From the IMG/VR virus record IMGVR_UViG_3300032770_000038, positions 1 through 45,692 of that record: DNA of 45,692 bases; one strand, 5' to 3'. Below, one piece after another: positions 7,161 through 16,849 of the stretch (position 1 is the first letter of the stretch; every line of letters starts with the position of its first letter). The DNA is from a virus. The translations under genes were made by a program, and so were the position numbers. The notes under the pieces are model-generated. The model made no database searches, was not told the origin of the DNA, and was given only the letters and a program-made list of their open reading frames with translations.

Positions 7161-7421
7161 TTATCCCCACACTTTATGTTTCTCTATTCCAATATTATGT
7201 GGATTATTGGTAAGATTATGAACAGCATTGTTAGCATGCTCTTTACAAAAATATTCCCAATGATTGCTATGGCTAATCCAAATAGCCTCTATTGCTGGTT
7301 TCAAACACTGATAATATGTAGTATCTGGTTGATCTGGGTGAAATGGAAGAAAAGCTTTGCATTCTTCTACTATAGGTTCTGAATTAGCCTTACGGATATG
7401 TTTCAACTTTTTCTTTTTCAT
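7161..7421 (-). CDS. Hypothetical small protein between gp13 and gp14
   Basis: An 86-residue protein starting at ATG 7421, 20 bases after the gp13 stop; a GTG at 7457 would overlap gp13 by 16 bases and seems less likely. It starts with a basic run (MKKKKLKHIRK). It continues through FLPFHPDQPDTTYYQCLKP to a His-rich C-terminal half (SHSNHWEYFCKEHANNAVHN) that could bind metal. I do not recognise the family, and there is no signal peptide or membrane segment. Position suggests a late gene co-expressed with the neck proteins. Confidence 0.6.
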   Translation of the reverse strand: MKKKKLKHIRKANSEPIVEECKAFLPFHPDQPDTTYYQCLKPAIEAIWISHSNHWEYFCKEHANNAVHNLTNNPHNIGIEKHKVWG

Positions 7422-7441
7422 AGTAATATAACTTATTGATA

Positions 7442-8194
7442 TTAACCAAAAATCCACTCAGGAGGCGATTCATACTGATCTCTAAGTTCTTTCTTTAACA
7501 TTTCCCATTCTGCTTCTGCTTCATCTTTGATCTTTTGACCATTCAGTATCATTCCACCAGGCAATGTTACACTATTAAACTTTGAAAGATTGTTTCCCCA
7601 TTGTAGTTTGAGAAGACAGGTACCAGCTCTCAATAACCAAGGATCGGCCCAAAAACCAGCGCTAATATCTAGCTGCCTGAAACCTTCTAGCATAATGAAA
7701 TCACCAGTCTTAAATCTGGTTCCCCAAATACCATCAATATATAGAATATGATTATATCTATTAAAACGAATAGGTATCTCACCAGTGAATAGCATTTCAA
7801 GCATTCTTAGGTGTTCATTTGCTAATTCAAAATATACATAATCACCAGCAGTATAATCATATAATTCATTCAATCTAATTTGATAGTTGATATCAAACAT
7901 ATTGAAACCACCATTTCCTGCGCTATTGGTTTGAGAAGAAGCAATAGTAAATAGACGAGTTATACCTATAATATCATTTGGCATTGTAAGATAGTTATTG
8001 GCCATGTCAGCAGCAGTAATCTGATAAGAGATATACCACTTTTCAGAACCTTCTCCATGAAATGTTTGCATTTGGAGAATAGCTTCATCCACTCTATCTT
8101 CTACCTGATCCCCATCTACATTGATTTCTATAACGGGATGACCAAGTCTTCTAAAGCAGTACTGAATGAATTCTTCGCGATTAGTTGGTAGCAT
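7442..8194 (-). CDS. Neck protein (gp13-like)
   Basis: A 250-residue protein (T4 gp13 has 309). The diagnostic start is FIQYCFRRLGHPVIEINVD followed by DQVEDRVDEAILQMQTFH, the strongly conserved N-terminal signature of T4-family gp13. Later TMPNDIIGITRLF and the C-terminal helix around KDEAEAEWEMLKKELRD also fit. Gp13 binds portal and gp14 to stabilise the packaged head and create the tail-docking surface. The gene follows the last fibre gene by 7 bases. A GATAAATA late-box match overlaps that stop, but is only 4 bases from this ATG and so cannot easily serve it. Confidence 0.9.
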   Translation of the reverse strand: MLPTNREEFIQYCFRRLGHPVIEINVDGDQVEDRVDEAILQMQTFHGEGSEKWYISYQITAADMANNYLTMPNDIIGITRLFTIASSQTNSAGNGGFNMFDINYQIRLNELYDYTAGDYVYFELANEHLRMLEMLFTGEIPIRFNRYNHILYIDGIWGTRFKTGDFIMLEGFRQLDISAGFWADPWLLRAGTCLLKLQWGNNLSKFNSVTLPGGMILNGQKIKDEAEAEWEMLKKELRDQYESPPEWIFG

Positions 8195-8201
8195 TGGTTA
8201 T

Positions 8202-10379
8202 TTATCCAATCTTCATTAGCTTGATACGAGATCCCTGTAAGAGATTAGTTACATTAGCATTTGTAACACTCTGGCCCCAACGAGGAATAAATGTTCCTGA
8301 ATTAGCAGAGTTAAGAGTTCCTGATATCTTTACCCAAGAAGGTGAAGTAGCACTGGTTGAGATAGACGTATAACCAAATGATGATGTAAGACCTAAACCT
8401 GCAGCATTGGCTACGGGACCTCCTACATATCCTTCAGTTCCCCAAGATATCCAGGTTACATTAGCTGTGCCACCATCTAGATCAAATAAGAAACCACCTG
8501 CTCCTGATGTTAATTCATAGAAGAATAACATACCTTCTAATTCATATACACCAGCCTCATTAATAGTTATGGCTAAATTTGCTTCTGTTGTTAAGGAACT
8601 ATTAGACCTAGTTGTACCAGAACTAGTCATAACTACAGACATACCAGTGGCTATCTGTGTAGTGGTATTAGTTAGAGGAGAAGTAGGAGCCTGAAGGGCA
8701 CCAGTATTTGCTATAGTCAATCTAGTTGTTGGTACTATATCAGATATGGATGTTCTTGTACCAAATACCAAATGACCACAGGTATATGTAGAACTAATAT
8801 CTTCAGAATAGCCTATATATGCAGGATAATTGTTTGAAGTATTATCACAATAACCAAATCCAATCAAACGGAAATTAGTATTGGTACTAGAGGTAATCGT
8901 TCCGGGATTTAGAGCAACTGTTAAACCATTTGTAGCAACATCAGTCATTCCTGTAGCAACAGCATGACCAGAACCAATTGTTGCTGCGGTGGCCTGGGTA
9001 AAATAATCCATTATAATGGTAATACCTTTGGTTCCTGTAGAACCATTATATTTGTCTACAGGATTTATATAATGAACAACATCATCAGAAATAGTAGTAC
9101 ATTGATTAGAAGTAGCACCAAAGAATATGCACAAACAATTTGTATTTGTTGTGGTTAGTGAAGTGTATTCAATATTGCCTGTTGATGTAGACAAATCACT
9201 TGTGTTAGCATTTAGAATAGAACCAATAGCTGGTGCAGTTCCACCAACCCATCTCCATACACCACCAACGGCAGAGTTGTAGACGGTATTTTCAAGTGCT
9301 GGTAGTGCTTCTCCAGCACTATAATACTTCGCAAACACAGCCTGATAGATAACAGGTTGTGTTAGTGTTGAGTATGTTCCTACATTAGTTGTTGGTGCTG
9401 TAACTGTTGTGCTAATATTATAGTCACGAATACCAATAACAATCAAATCCCCATTTTGTATTCCTGCAGGGAAAGCTGTTACAGTTGCTGGAATATTACC
9501 ATTACCTGTAACAGTAAGCTTACCAACATATACCCAACCTAACTGACCACCTGCAGGAACTTCATCACCACCAATACCAAGATAGATAGCAGTTTGAGCA
9601 CTAGATAATCCAGGATTTGGTCCCTGTGTAGCATCATATTTTTGAATAGTTAGACGAGCTAATCCTCTATCAGGTAATGTTGTTTCAGTCACATTACCAG
9701 AAATAATCACATTAGCATTAACTACAAATAATGGTGCTGATAGACTAGTATTACCAATAACAGAACCAGCAACATTATAAGTTAGATTTAAATCTCCGCC
9801 AAAATTACCACTTTGATTAAACTGTATTTGAGTATTAGAACCACCAGGAGTACCGCTACCTCCTCCACCTATAGTGTCTATTCCGACATTACCATTTGAA
9901 TAGTATGTCATGGCAATATTTGAAGGATTGGTAGGTATAACACCAAGTAAAAGAGCAGCCTGATTGGCCTGAAATGTAATATTTGATGAGACACCAGCAA
10001 CATTTACTGATGCCAAAATATTCATCGTGGCCGAATTTTGGAAATATAGATTAGCATTACCTGTTAAGGTATTAGCCTGGGTCATTGCTGTACGTACAGC
10101 ATTAGCAGTAGCAGCATTTCCTGTATCAGCAGAAGCAACACTATCTATAAGTTCTGTAACACCTCTTTGTGATGTTGTAGCATTGGGACCAACAAATGAA
10201 GTAGCTGTTAAATTAGAAATTGTAGCATTTGTTACCTGGATTGCTGGTACTGTCAAAGTATTTGATGCTACATTAAATGTTAGATTAGGAGAAGCTCCTT
10301 CTAAACCATTAGCATTGAACAATACTTGTTGATTGGCACCAGGGGTGGATGGTCGTCTACTTGAAATAAATTCAGCCAT
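8202..10379 (-). CDS. Modular tail fibre/adhesin with N-module, fibre motif, core and C-terminal head
   Basis: A 725-residue adhesin. Residues 8-48 carry the shared N-module (RRPSTPGANQQVLFNANG). Residues 68-98 hold the phage-fibre motif QRGVTELIDS...TANAV. A Gly-rich hinge (171-180) is followed by a second copy resembling the N-module (NTQIQFNQSGNFGGDLNLTYN). Residues about 283-492 form a globular core shared with the 502-residue protein (AFPAGIQNGDLIVIG). Residues about 568-725 form the head domain found in four proteins of the window, with the core NLAITINEAGVYELEG and ending in LMKIG. It is probably trimeric and receptor-binding. The start overlaps the previous stop (TAATG); it is the last gene of the adhesin cluster before the neck genes. 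Confidence 0.75.
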   Translation of the reverse strand: MAEFISSRRPSTPGANQQVLFNANGLEGASPNLTFNVASNTLTVPAIQVTNATISNLTATSFVGPNATTSQRGVTELIDSVASADTGNAATANAVRTAMTQANTLTGNANLYFQNSATMNILASVNVAGVSSNITFQANQAALLLGVIPTNPSNIAMTYYSNGNVGIDTIGGGGSGTPGGSNTQIQFNQSGNFGGDLNLTYNVAGSVIGNTSLSAPLFVVNANVIISGNVTETTLPDRGLARLTIQKYDATQGPNPGLSSAQTAIYLGIGGDEVPAGGQLGWVYVGKLTVTGNGNIPATVTAFPAGIQNGDLIVIGIRDYNISTTVTAPTTNVGTYSTLTQPVIYQAVFAKYYSAGEALPALENTVYNSAVGGVWRWVGGTAPAIGSILNANTSDLSTSTGNIEYTSLTTTNTNCLCIFFGATSNQCTTISDDVVHYINPVDKYNGSTGTKGITIIMDYFTQATAATIGSGHAVATGMTDVATNGLTVALNPGTITSSTNTNFRLIGFGYCDNTSNNYPAYIGYSEDISSTYTCGHLVFGTRTSISDIVPTTRLTIANTGALQAPTSPLTNTTTQIATGMSVVMTSSGTTRSNSSLTTEANLAITINEAGVYELEGMLFFYELTSGAGGFLFDLDGGTANVTWISWGTEGYVGGPVANAAGLGLTSSFGYTSISTSATSPSWVKISGTLNSANSGTFIPRWGQSVTNANVTNLLQGSRIKLMKIG

Positions 10380-12580
10380 TATAATACCGCATATTGGGTG
10401 ATGAGAGAGCTACTTATCATTGGTCTGGTATTTATGGCAGTTTGGAGCATATTTACAGCAAAAGCAGAATTGGCCTGTACTGTTCCATTAGCGGTTACTA
10501 CCACATTAACAGAAGAAGAGTTATTGAAATTCAAATCAGCATTTGCTAGGACAGCTGTGCCATTAGCATATACGTCTACCTGATAAGAACCGCTGCCTCC
10601 TCCACCACCATTACCATTTACAGCTGAAGCATTAACTGTAAATGCTATATTAACCTGTCCTGAACCATTAGGAGTTAGATTAACATTCAAACTTGCGCTA
10701 TTATTAAAGTTTAGATTAGCATTAGCTAAGACCAATGTACCATTAGCATATACAGCTACAAGATTAGCAGCTTGGCCTGCGTAATTATAAGCAGCAGCAC
10801 CCAGGGATATTGCTGTCTGTGCTATTGAATTGACCCAGGCTACTGAATTTGCCGTGGCTGCATTACCTGTATCTATAGAACTAATACTATCAATAAGTTC
10901 TGTAACACCACGAACAGTAGTTGAGGCATTTGGTCCCCAAATAGCACCAGCAGTTAAATTATGAACAGCTACAACATTATCTGCTGTTAGAGTACCAGTT
11001 AGACTTACATTACCAATATTCACAAAGCCTGTAACTACTAGATTATTGGCTGTAATGTTACTTACGGCTGATAAACTAATCACATTACAGTTTTGTGTAA
11101 CAGTTAGATTTCCTGTAGTTTCGCTTCCTGTCACAACAAGATTAGGAACAGATAGATTTGATGAAAGACTAACATTAACAGCATTCACATTACCAAATAC
11201 AGCATTCTGGGTAATAGATAGATTACCACCAGATATATTCTGGGTAACTATAACATTGCCAGCATAGACATTCTGGGTTACTAAAGCATTTCCTACATTA
11301 GATATATTGCTAGTAACATTCAATACTGCACCAAAGATATTGACAGACGTCTGCCCAACATTAACAACACCATTACCACCTGCTGCTATACCCAATACAT
11401 TAGTTGTTGTTAGATATAAACCAGTATTAGTTTGTGCTCCAAATGTGTGAGCAGGAGCAGCAGTTGTACCATTACCTGTTTGAACTAGGGTAGAAGCATT
11501 TAGAGTTGCTGCATTTAATAATGCTGTCACAGCGACATTACCCGCAGAAATATTTTGTGTAAGAGAAAGATTACCACCAGATATATTTTGAGTAACTGCT
11601 ACATTACCTGCTGCAATATTGGCTGTTGTATTAATAGTAGCTGAAGCATTGATATTAGCTGTAGTAATATTACCAAATGAAGCATTCTGGGTAATAGCTA
11701 GATTACCGGCAGCAATATTCTGAGTGGCCTTAATATTACCAGCATTGGCTATATTACCAGATACATTCAATGAAACCAAATTCATTGATGTATTGATATT
11801 AAATGCTACATTAGCCTGTGGAGAACCATTAGGAGCAGCTGCTACATTGATAGAAATGGTATTATTGAAGTTCATATTACCATTAGCTAAAACTAATGTG
11901 CCATTAGCATAAACATCAACCTGATAAGCACCACCGCCACCATTACCAGAACCAGGTGTTAGTCGTGTATCAATACCAATATTGCCATTAGCATAATAAG
12001 TAACTGCAATATTTGAGACATTACCTGGTATTACTCCAGCCAGTACAGCAGCCTGATTAGCTGATATTAATATGTCAGATATAGAGCCATTAGCTGCTAC
12101 AGCAACATTAGATAAAGCAGTAGAAAGAAAATCTACTCCTACATTTGCTGAGGATAAAACTCCTTGAGCATAAACATCAACTTCATAGCTACCACTACCA
12201 CCGCCACCAAATCCGCCAGGAAAGCCTTGACTATTGAATACCTGCCAACCAATTGATGAAGAATATTGTAATGAATAACCTGGTAATAGATTTACAGGAC
12301 CAAACATAATCCTTTTAACTGCGCCATCAGTTATTTGAATATAGACATTAGTATTGACACTATCTGTATTCAGAATAGATATATCTGCTACTTGTCTTTG
12401 ATAACCATTAACAGGAGTACTAATTATTGTTGTAGCAGTATTAGTATTTGATAAACCATCTGATGTAGCTGGTATGGCACCAGTTGTTTCATTACTATCA
12501 ATATATGTAGTAACCCAATGTATATTAGCTGCTGTACTAGTAATCAGCTGTATTGATTGTAAAAATGTTATAAACTTCAT
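10379..12580 (-). CDS. Repeat-rich tail fibre protein with beta N-domain
   Basis: A 733-residue protein. Residues about 62-118 form a beta domain (NLLPGYSLQYSSSIGWQV) of a kind I recall in small phage tail proteins, followed by a Gly-rich hinge GGFGGGGSG. The body alternates VDVYAxGT...NFNN repeats with two stretches of 11-residue GN-x-x-V-T-Q-N repeats. These are interrupted by GNGTTAAPAHTFGAQTNTGL, a typical phage-fibre GLY segment. The fibre motif VRGVTELIDS...AATANSVAW is present near the C-terminal third. It ends in TQYAVL without a head domain, as the 560-residue protein does. It is probably an elongated trimeric shaft. It starts in an ATGA overlap with the preceding 100-residue gene. 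Confidence 0.7.
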   Translation of the reverse strand: MKFITFLQSIQLITSTAANIHWVTTYIDSNETTGAIPATSDGLSNTNTATTIISTPVNGYQRQVADISILNTDSVNTNVYIQITDGAVKRIMFGPVNLLPGYSLQYSSSIGWQVFNSQGFPGGFGGGGSGSYEVDVYAQGVLSSANVGVDFLSTALSNVAVAANGSISDILISANQAAVLAGVIPGNVSNIAVTYYANGNIGIDTRLTPGSGNGGGGAYQVDVYANGTLVLANGNMNFNNTISINVAAAPNGSPQANVAFNINTSMNLVSLNVSGNIANAGNIKATQNIAAGNLAITQNASFGNITTANINASATINTTANIAAGNVAVTQNISGGNLSLTQNISAGNVAVTALLNAATLNASTLVQTGNGTTAAPAHTFGAQTNTGLYLTTTNVLGIAAGGNGVVNVGQTSVNIFGAVLNVTSNISNVGNALVTQNVYAGNVIVTQNISGGNLSITQNAVFGNVNAVNVSLSSNLSVPNLVVTGSETTGNLTVTQNCNVISLSAVSNITANNLVVTGFVNIGNVSLTGTLTADNVVAVHNLTAGAIWGPNASTTVRGVTELIDSISSIDTGNAATANSVAWVNSIAQTAISLGAAAYNYAGQAANLVAVYANGTLVLANANLNFNNSASLNVNLTPNGSGQVNIAFTVNASAVNGNGGGGGSGSYQVDVYANGTAVLANADLNFNNSSSVNVVVTANGTVQANSAFAVNMLQTAINTRPMISSSLITQYAVL
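10930..11776 (-). repeat. GN-x-x-V-T-Q-N repeat tract (733-residue fibre)
   Basis: Coding repeats of about 33 bases (11 residues, e.g. GNLSITQNAVF). They form two blocks, separated by a non-repeat GLY segment near 11340-11480. Limits are approximate. Confidence 0.6.
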
Positions 12581-12879
12581 GGACCCATCCAGACTAATCT
12601 GTTAACTCGACCAGCAGATAGACCATTTGCTGTTACATTTTGAACAAGACTGTAGGTATATCCTACAGCACCACCAATAGTATTAGGAAATCCAGAACTT
12701 GGCGGAACTGCTGGAGCACCAACCAAATCTAATGTAGAAAGGATTCTATAACCACCAATCGTACTGAGCGGGTTGATTATCTCTGCTAAGGTTATTAGTG
12801 CCAGTGACTCAGCAGTCATTGTTCCTACGATCGATGCTGTAGTTTGAATAACAACTGGATCACCGAAAGTAGTCGTCAT
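12577..12879 (-). CDS. Small hypothetical virion-associated protein
   Basis: A 100-residue protein between the beta-helix tailspike and the 733-residue fibre. It is uncharged and rich in Thr, Ala and Gly. It contains an amphipathic middle (SLALITLAEIINPLSTIGGY) and no recognised motif. The start at ATG 12879 has a strong AGGAGG ribosome site and a CATAAATA late box 23 bases upstream, so it may be made at a high level. It overlaps the next gene by four bases (ATGA). It could be an attachment or chaperone partner of the downstream fibre; this is inference from position. Confidence 0.55.
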   Translation of the reverse strand: MTTTFGDPVVIQTTASIVGTMTAESLALITLAEIINPLSTIGGYRILSTLDLVGAPAVPPSSGFPNTIGGAVGYTYSLVQNVTANGLSAGRVNRLVWMGP

Positions 12880-12901
12880 TGATTTCCTCCTCTACAACTA
12901 T

Positions 12902-12909
12902 TATTTATG
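12902..12909 (-). promoter_or_regulatory. Late promoter-like box CATAAATA
   Basis: A NATAAATA match 23 bases before ATG 12879, overlapping the TAA stop of the beta-helix gene and followed by an AGGAGG ribosome site. It has the same position and form as the boxes at 16807-16814 and 41336-41343. Confidence 0.5.
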
Positions 12910-15121
12910 ATTGTGCAGCACCACGTTTGAACCAAGGAGAGGCGCCTCCTGATACATCTGCACCACCAAACCAGATACCCCAACCATTTGTTACTGATGC
13001 ACTTCTATCTAATGTAATAGTTTTAGCACTTCTGTTGATTGAAATAACTTTACCCAATAATGTTGCTGATCCTATGGATGTTCCTCCATAGATATATGGT
13101 TGATAGTTATTATAATCTGGTATAAATGGATTATTCCTTGATGCTACATCCGTGAAAGCAAACCATTTAGGATCATGAATAGAAATGGTCGTTGATGTAG
13201 CAGTAGCAGTTACTGTTGTCAATGGGACAGCATTACCAGCAAATACTGATGTTGTGGTATTGGCTAATCTCAAGCCTGATGGTTGTCTATGAGGATTGGT
13301 ACCAAGACTTACAAAGTCAATATTATTGGCTGATGGTGAAGAACCTGTTACACTACGATATAGGTTATAGATATTAGGATAACCAAAAATATCATTTGTA
13401 GTAAAGTTTGATGGCAAACCAGAATCAAATTTATAGGTTCCATTATTTGGACCTTCTAATAACCATATTTGATCTGCATTAGCCGTAGCACCAGAATCCA
13501 TGACAATCAATGCTTCGGCTATTCTACCAGCCTTAAAATAGTTTCTGGCTGCTTGTCCTGTTCCAGTAAAATAAGTACCAACATTTAAACTAGTATATGG
13601 TGGAATAGAGGCACCAAAATCCAAAAACCATCCTATAAAGTTTTCAATATTATCTGCGTTTACTCCTACTATATCATATAAAATACAGTTGATACCTAAA
13701 GTATGTCCTTCAAAATCTGTACTATAAACAGCATCACTATTAGGATTGATCAGCTGATCATCAGCTCTAATAAAGCCACCCATTTTGATACCTGTAGCAT
13801 GGGCAAAATAGTTGAAAGAAGTACAATCTTGTGGAGATGGGGCAGTAGAAGCATTTTGAGAAGCATTGTAATATTCCATGTGCAACATATAACCCGTAGT
13901 TACATCCATGTAGTAACCACCTATATCTACAGTTTCATTGCTATCAGCCTTTCTATGAGATATAGTAACTCCTTGCCCTCCGGCAGGACCAGCATCATTC
14001 CATCTCAAACTATATAACAAATTTGGTCCATAAGGTGGGCCAAAATGTAGATTGCTATTTCCTCCAGATGAACCAGCAGTATCCCCAGCAGAATAGCTTC
14101 TAATATTTGTTCCAACAGTAGCACAACGGCAACCAGGATAAGGATCAGGAACTTGAGGATAGCCAGTATTCAATGAATTCGCAAACAAATGTGTCCAATC
14201 ATTACCTATTTGACAGTTATAATTCAATCCTAAAGGACCATTCATCACCCAGGAATCGTGTCCACCTTGATTTACAGAACTATTAGCAAAAATATGATTT
14301 ACCGTCCCTATATGGAATAAATCACCACCATTTAGAAATGCGCCTTGATTGGGATTAAACCAATGATTATTTCCATGAAGATAAAATTCCCAACCATCAA
14401 AGAGAATATCTTGTGTAGATCCATCCAAAAGATTTGCACAATAATTTTGGCCACCGAATATTTGTGTTGTGCTCTGAAAACCAGGAGTATTGGCAAAGTT
14501 ACAACCCGTCCCAAAGAATTTAATATTAGCTATACCACCATAGAAATTAATACCCATTTGCTGGGTTGCGCCACAAGCAAATGAAGTGTTAGACCAAACA
14601 TATGTTTGGTCTGAATCACCAATCTTAAATGAACCAGCCTGATGAGCATCAAGTATAAAATATACATTTGCTGTACCAGAACCAACAGTAATAAATCCAC
14701 CATTGCCTGTAATAGTCCATTTATTTGATACAAAACGAATATGATCGCCAGAACGAATTTCCATTACAACATTGGTTGATGGGACGATTCCAAGACCTAC
14801 AAGTCTTGAAATATCCATTAAATTTGATCCGGTTGAAGAAAATGTTTGGGTACCACCAACACTATTGGCTCTTACTTGAATCCAATCACCAGGAACTGTA
14901 GCATTGATCGCGAGCTGTGGTGTTGTAAAAACTTGATTGGCTGTATAACCAGGAGGAACTACACCATTAGCAATAACAATCTTGGTTGGTGTTCTGGATG
15001 CTGGCGGACCACCAGCTGGAGGAGTACCACCACCAGTAACAATGCCACCAAGACCAAATACCAATCCACCACCAAATGGAGTTACCCAAAGCTTTTGTGT
15101 AAAAAGTGAAGAACTAGTCAT
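12905..15121 (-). CDS. Right-handed beta-helix (pectate-lyase-like) tailspike candidate
   Basis: A 738-residue protein. The N-terminus is hydrophobic and Gly/Pro-rich (GGGLVFGLGGIVTGGGTPPA), followed by VFTTPQLAINATVPGDWIQV, the usual entry to a pectin-lyase-like beta-helix. Successive rungs are visible, for example FYGGIANIKFFG, DILFDGWEFYLHGNN and GGDLFHIGTVNHIFANSSVN. The C-terminal part includes ATSTTISIHDPKWFAF and GKVISINRSAKTITLDRSA, a beta domain. It lacks the 11-residue repeats of its neighbours. Tailspikes of this fold often bind or cleave surface polysaccharide; which it does cannot be told, and no catalytic site could be fixed. An AGGATAAGA site precedes ATG 15121. Confidence 0.65.
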   Translation of the reverse strand: MTSSSLFTQKLWVTPFGGGLVFGLGGIVTGGGTPPAGGPPASRTPTKIVIANGVVPPGYTANQVFTTPQLAINATVPGDWIQVRANSVGGTQTFSSTGSNLMDISRLVGLGIVPSTNVVMEIRSGDHIRFVSNKWTITGNGGFITVGSGTANVYFILDAHQAGSFKIGDSDQTYVWSNTSFACGATQQMGINFYGGIANIKFFGTGCNFANTPGFQSTTQIFGGQNYCANLLDGSTQDILFDGWEFYLHGNNHWFNPNQGAFLNGGDLFHIGTVNHIFANSSVNQGGHDSWVMNGPLGLNYNCQIGNDWTHLFANSLNTGYPQVPDPYPGCRCATVGTNIRSYSAGDTAGSSGGNSNLHFGPPYGPNLLYSLRWNDAGPAGGQGVTISHRKADSNETVDIGGYYMDVTTGYMLHMEYYNASQNASTAPSPQDCTSFNYFAHATGIKMGGFIRADDQLINPNSDAVYSTDFEGHTLGINCILYDIVGVNADNIENFIGWFLDFGASIPPYTSLNVGTYFTGTGQAARNYFKAGRIAEALIVMDSGATANADQIWLLEGPNNGTYKFDSGLPSNFTTNDIFGYPNIYNLYRSVTGSSPSANNIDFVSLGTNPHRQPSGLRLANTTTSVFAGNAVPLTTVTATATSTTISIHDPKWFAFTDVASRNNPFIPDYNNYQPYIYGGTSIGSATLLGKVISINRSAKTITLDRSASVTNGWGIWFGGADVSGGASPWFKRGAAQS

Positions 15122-15123
15122 TC

Positions 15124-15945
15124 TTATCCTATTTTAGTCAATGTCCAAAAACTGTTTGCAGCCAAGTTAGCAGCATTAGCAGTAGAAACCTTTTGAGCAT
15201 ATCTTGGTATTAATGTTCCTGTAGCATTGATAGTTATTAATCCTACTATGCTTATGAAATCTCGTGTAGCTGTTACATCAATATTGCTAAATTGTAAGGC
15301 CGTATTATTAGCTGTTATTAATGGTTGTGTATTGGGAGCACCATTTACCCAACCAGAAGCTCCCCAGGCTATAGCATTTACCTTGGCTGTACCACCACCA
15401 AAATCAAACTGAATACCAGAAAAACCATTTGATTTAGCATTAAATTCAAAGTTACCTCCCATCAAATAGACACCAGTTTCATTGATAGTTATGGCTAAAT
15501 TATTCTCAGCATTCATTGTAGCATTACTAGTTCTACCTGTATTAGCTGTTAAAAAGGCAGATAATCCAGTAAATGGAGTTGTTACTAAGTTTTTAGTCGG
15601 AGAACCATTAGCATCGATTATCCCATAAACATTCATTACTGAACTGATTATACCATTTCCTACTGTTAAATTTTGTGTAATAGACAAATTACCTGTGGCA
15701 GTATTTTGTGTAATCAATATATTACCAGTATTAGCAATATTCCAAGAAGCATTGAATGTAGGAGTTATATTAACATTACCAAATGTTGAATTTTGGATAA
15801 TGGAGATATTCCCAAAAGAAGCATTTTGAGTAATAATCAAATTACCTGCAGCTGTATTCTGTGTAACTAAACAGTTTCCAGTATTAGCAATATCTTGAGT
15901 AACATTCAATATGCTATTGATGTTGGTGCTAAAAAGATTTGCCAT
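15124..15945 (-). CDS. Short tail fibre with TQN repeats and C-terminal head
   Basis: A 273-residue protein, paralogous to its upstream neighbour (279 residues). It has about 100 residues of 11-residue repeats (GNCLVTQNTAAGNLIITQN) and a C-terminal head domain from about residue 112. Key elements of the head are NLAITINETGVYLMGG, a FDFGGGTA strand, GTLIPRYAQ and the end WTLTKIG. The head resembles a small trimeric jelly-roll. The pair probably arose by tandem duplication and divergence. It starts in a TAATG overlap with the 279-residue gene. A receptor-binding role is likely, with the fine specificity in the head. Confidence 0.7.
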   Translation of the reverse strand: MANLFSTNINSILNVTQDIANTGNCLVTQNTAAGNLIITQNASFGNISIIQNSTFGNVNITPTFNASWNIANTGNILITQNTATGNLSITQNLTVGNGIISSVMNVYGIIDANGSPTKNLVTTPFTGLSAFLTANTGRTSNATMNAENNLAITINETGVYLMGGNFEFNAKSNGFSGIQFDFGGGTAKVNAIAWGASGWVNGAPNTQPLITANNTALQFSNIDVTATRDFISIVGLITINATGTLIPRYAQKVSTANAANLAANSFWTLTKIG

Positions 15946-16784
15946 TAGCCAACCTTAGTCAATAACCACCAACTATTGGCTGAAAGGTTCGCAGCATTTG
16001 CTGATGAAGCAGCCTGACAATATCTAGGAATGACAGTACCAGCAACATTTGTTTTTATCAGACCAGTAATATAGATCCAATCTGTAGCAGTAGTCGCCGG
16101 ATCAATAGTTGTATATGTAAGAGTTTGTGCACCACTAGTGCCACCAACAGCTGCCTGTGTATTTTGAGCACTATTCACCCAACCACTTGCTCCATATGTT
16201 GCTCTATTCACTGTAGCCGTGCCACCACCAAAATCAAATTTAATACCACCAGCACCATTGGCAGCGCTGGCTGTTGAGGAATTGAATATAAAGAATGCTT
16301 CTAAAGTATAGACACCAGTTTCATTAAGAGTTATGGCTAGATTATTCTCAGCAGTAATGGTTGCGCAAGAAGTTCTTTGTGTATTAGCAGTCAAAAAGGC
16401 AGATAAACCAGTCTCTATTCTAGTAGTTGTATTAGTTGTTGGAGAACCATTGGCATTGAATGTGCTATACACATTCAATGCTGCACTAACAACAGCGTTA
16501 CCAGCTGTCAAATTTTGTGTTATTGCTAGATTACCTGTAAAGGTATTTTGTGTTACTTTTAGATTACCAGTATTTGAAATATTTTGGGTAACATTCAAAT
16601 TAGCAACATTGACATTACCAAATGTTGCATTTTGAGTTATAGACAAATTTCCTAAAGAAGCATTTTGTGCAACTGAGATATTACCTGTATAGATATTCTG
16701 AGTAGCATAAAGATTGCCAGTATTTGCAATATTTCCTGTTACATTTAGAATGCTACTAACATTCGTACTCAATAATATAGCCAT
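15945..16784 (-). CDS. Short tail fibre with TQN repeats and C-terminal head (paralogue)
   Basis: A 279-residue sibling of the 273-residue protein: same N-terminus (MAILLSTNVSSILNVTGNIA), about 100 residues of TQN repeats, and a head domain with NLAITLNETGVYTLEA, FDFGGGTA, GTVIPRYCQ and the end LLTKVG. The head surface segments differ considerably from those of its sibling, for example in the region after SGWVN, suggesting altered binding. The start at 16784 has an AGGTGA site and a CATAAATA box 23 bases upstream, so this gene begins a probable late transcription unit. Confidence 0.7.
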   Translation of the reverse strand: MAILLSTNVSSILNVTGNIANTGNLYATQNIYTGNISVAQNASLGNLSITQNATFGNVNVANLNVTQNISNTGNLKVTQNTFTGNLAITQNLTAGNAVVSAALNVYSTFNANGSPTTNTTTRIETGLSAFLTANTQRTSCATITAENNLAITLNETGVYTLEAFFIFNSSTASAANGAGGIKFDFGGGTATVNRATYGASGWVNSAQNTQAAVGGTSGAQTLTYTTIDPATTATDWIYITGLIKTNVAGTVIPRYCQAASSANAANLSANSWWLLTKVG

Positions 16785-16806
16785 TATTCACCTGCATAGT
16801 TTTTAT

Positions 16807-16814
16807 TATTTATG
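16807..16814 (-). promoter_or_regulatory. Late promoter-like box CATAAATA
   Basis: A NATAAATA match in the 65-base gap after the lectin gene and 23 bases before ATG 16784. The gap is long for this genome and otherwise holds only an 18-codon open frame. Confidence 0.5.
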
Positions 16815-16849
16815 ATGTAGTTATACATACTATTAGCCATATTTTAGTC

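Noticed and set aside
8199-8206. GATAAATA late-box match just before gp13
   Set aside because: Only 4 bases from the gp13 start and overlapping the previous stop codon, so transcripts would begin inside gp13; likely chance in AT-rich sequence.
16784-16840. 18-codon open frame (MANSMYNYIINNKNYAGE) between the lectin gene and the 279-residue fibre gene
   Set aside because: It is very short, overlaps the late box and ribosome site of the next gene, and has no ribosome site of its own that I can see.
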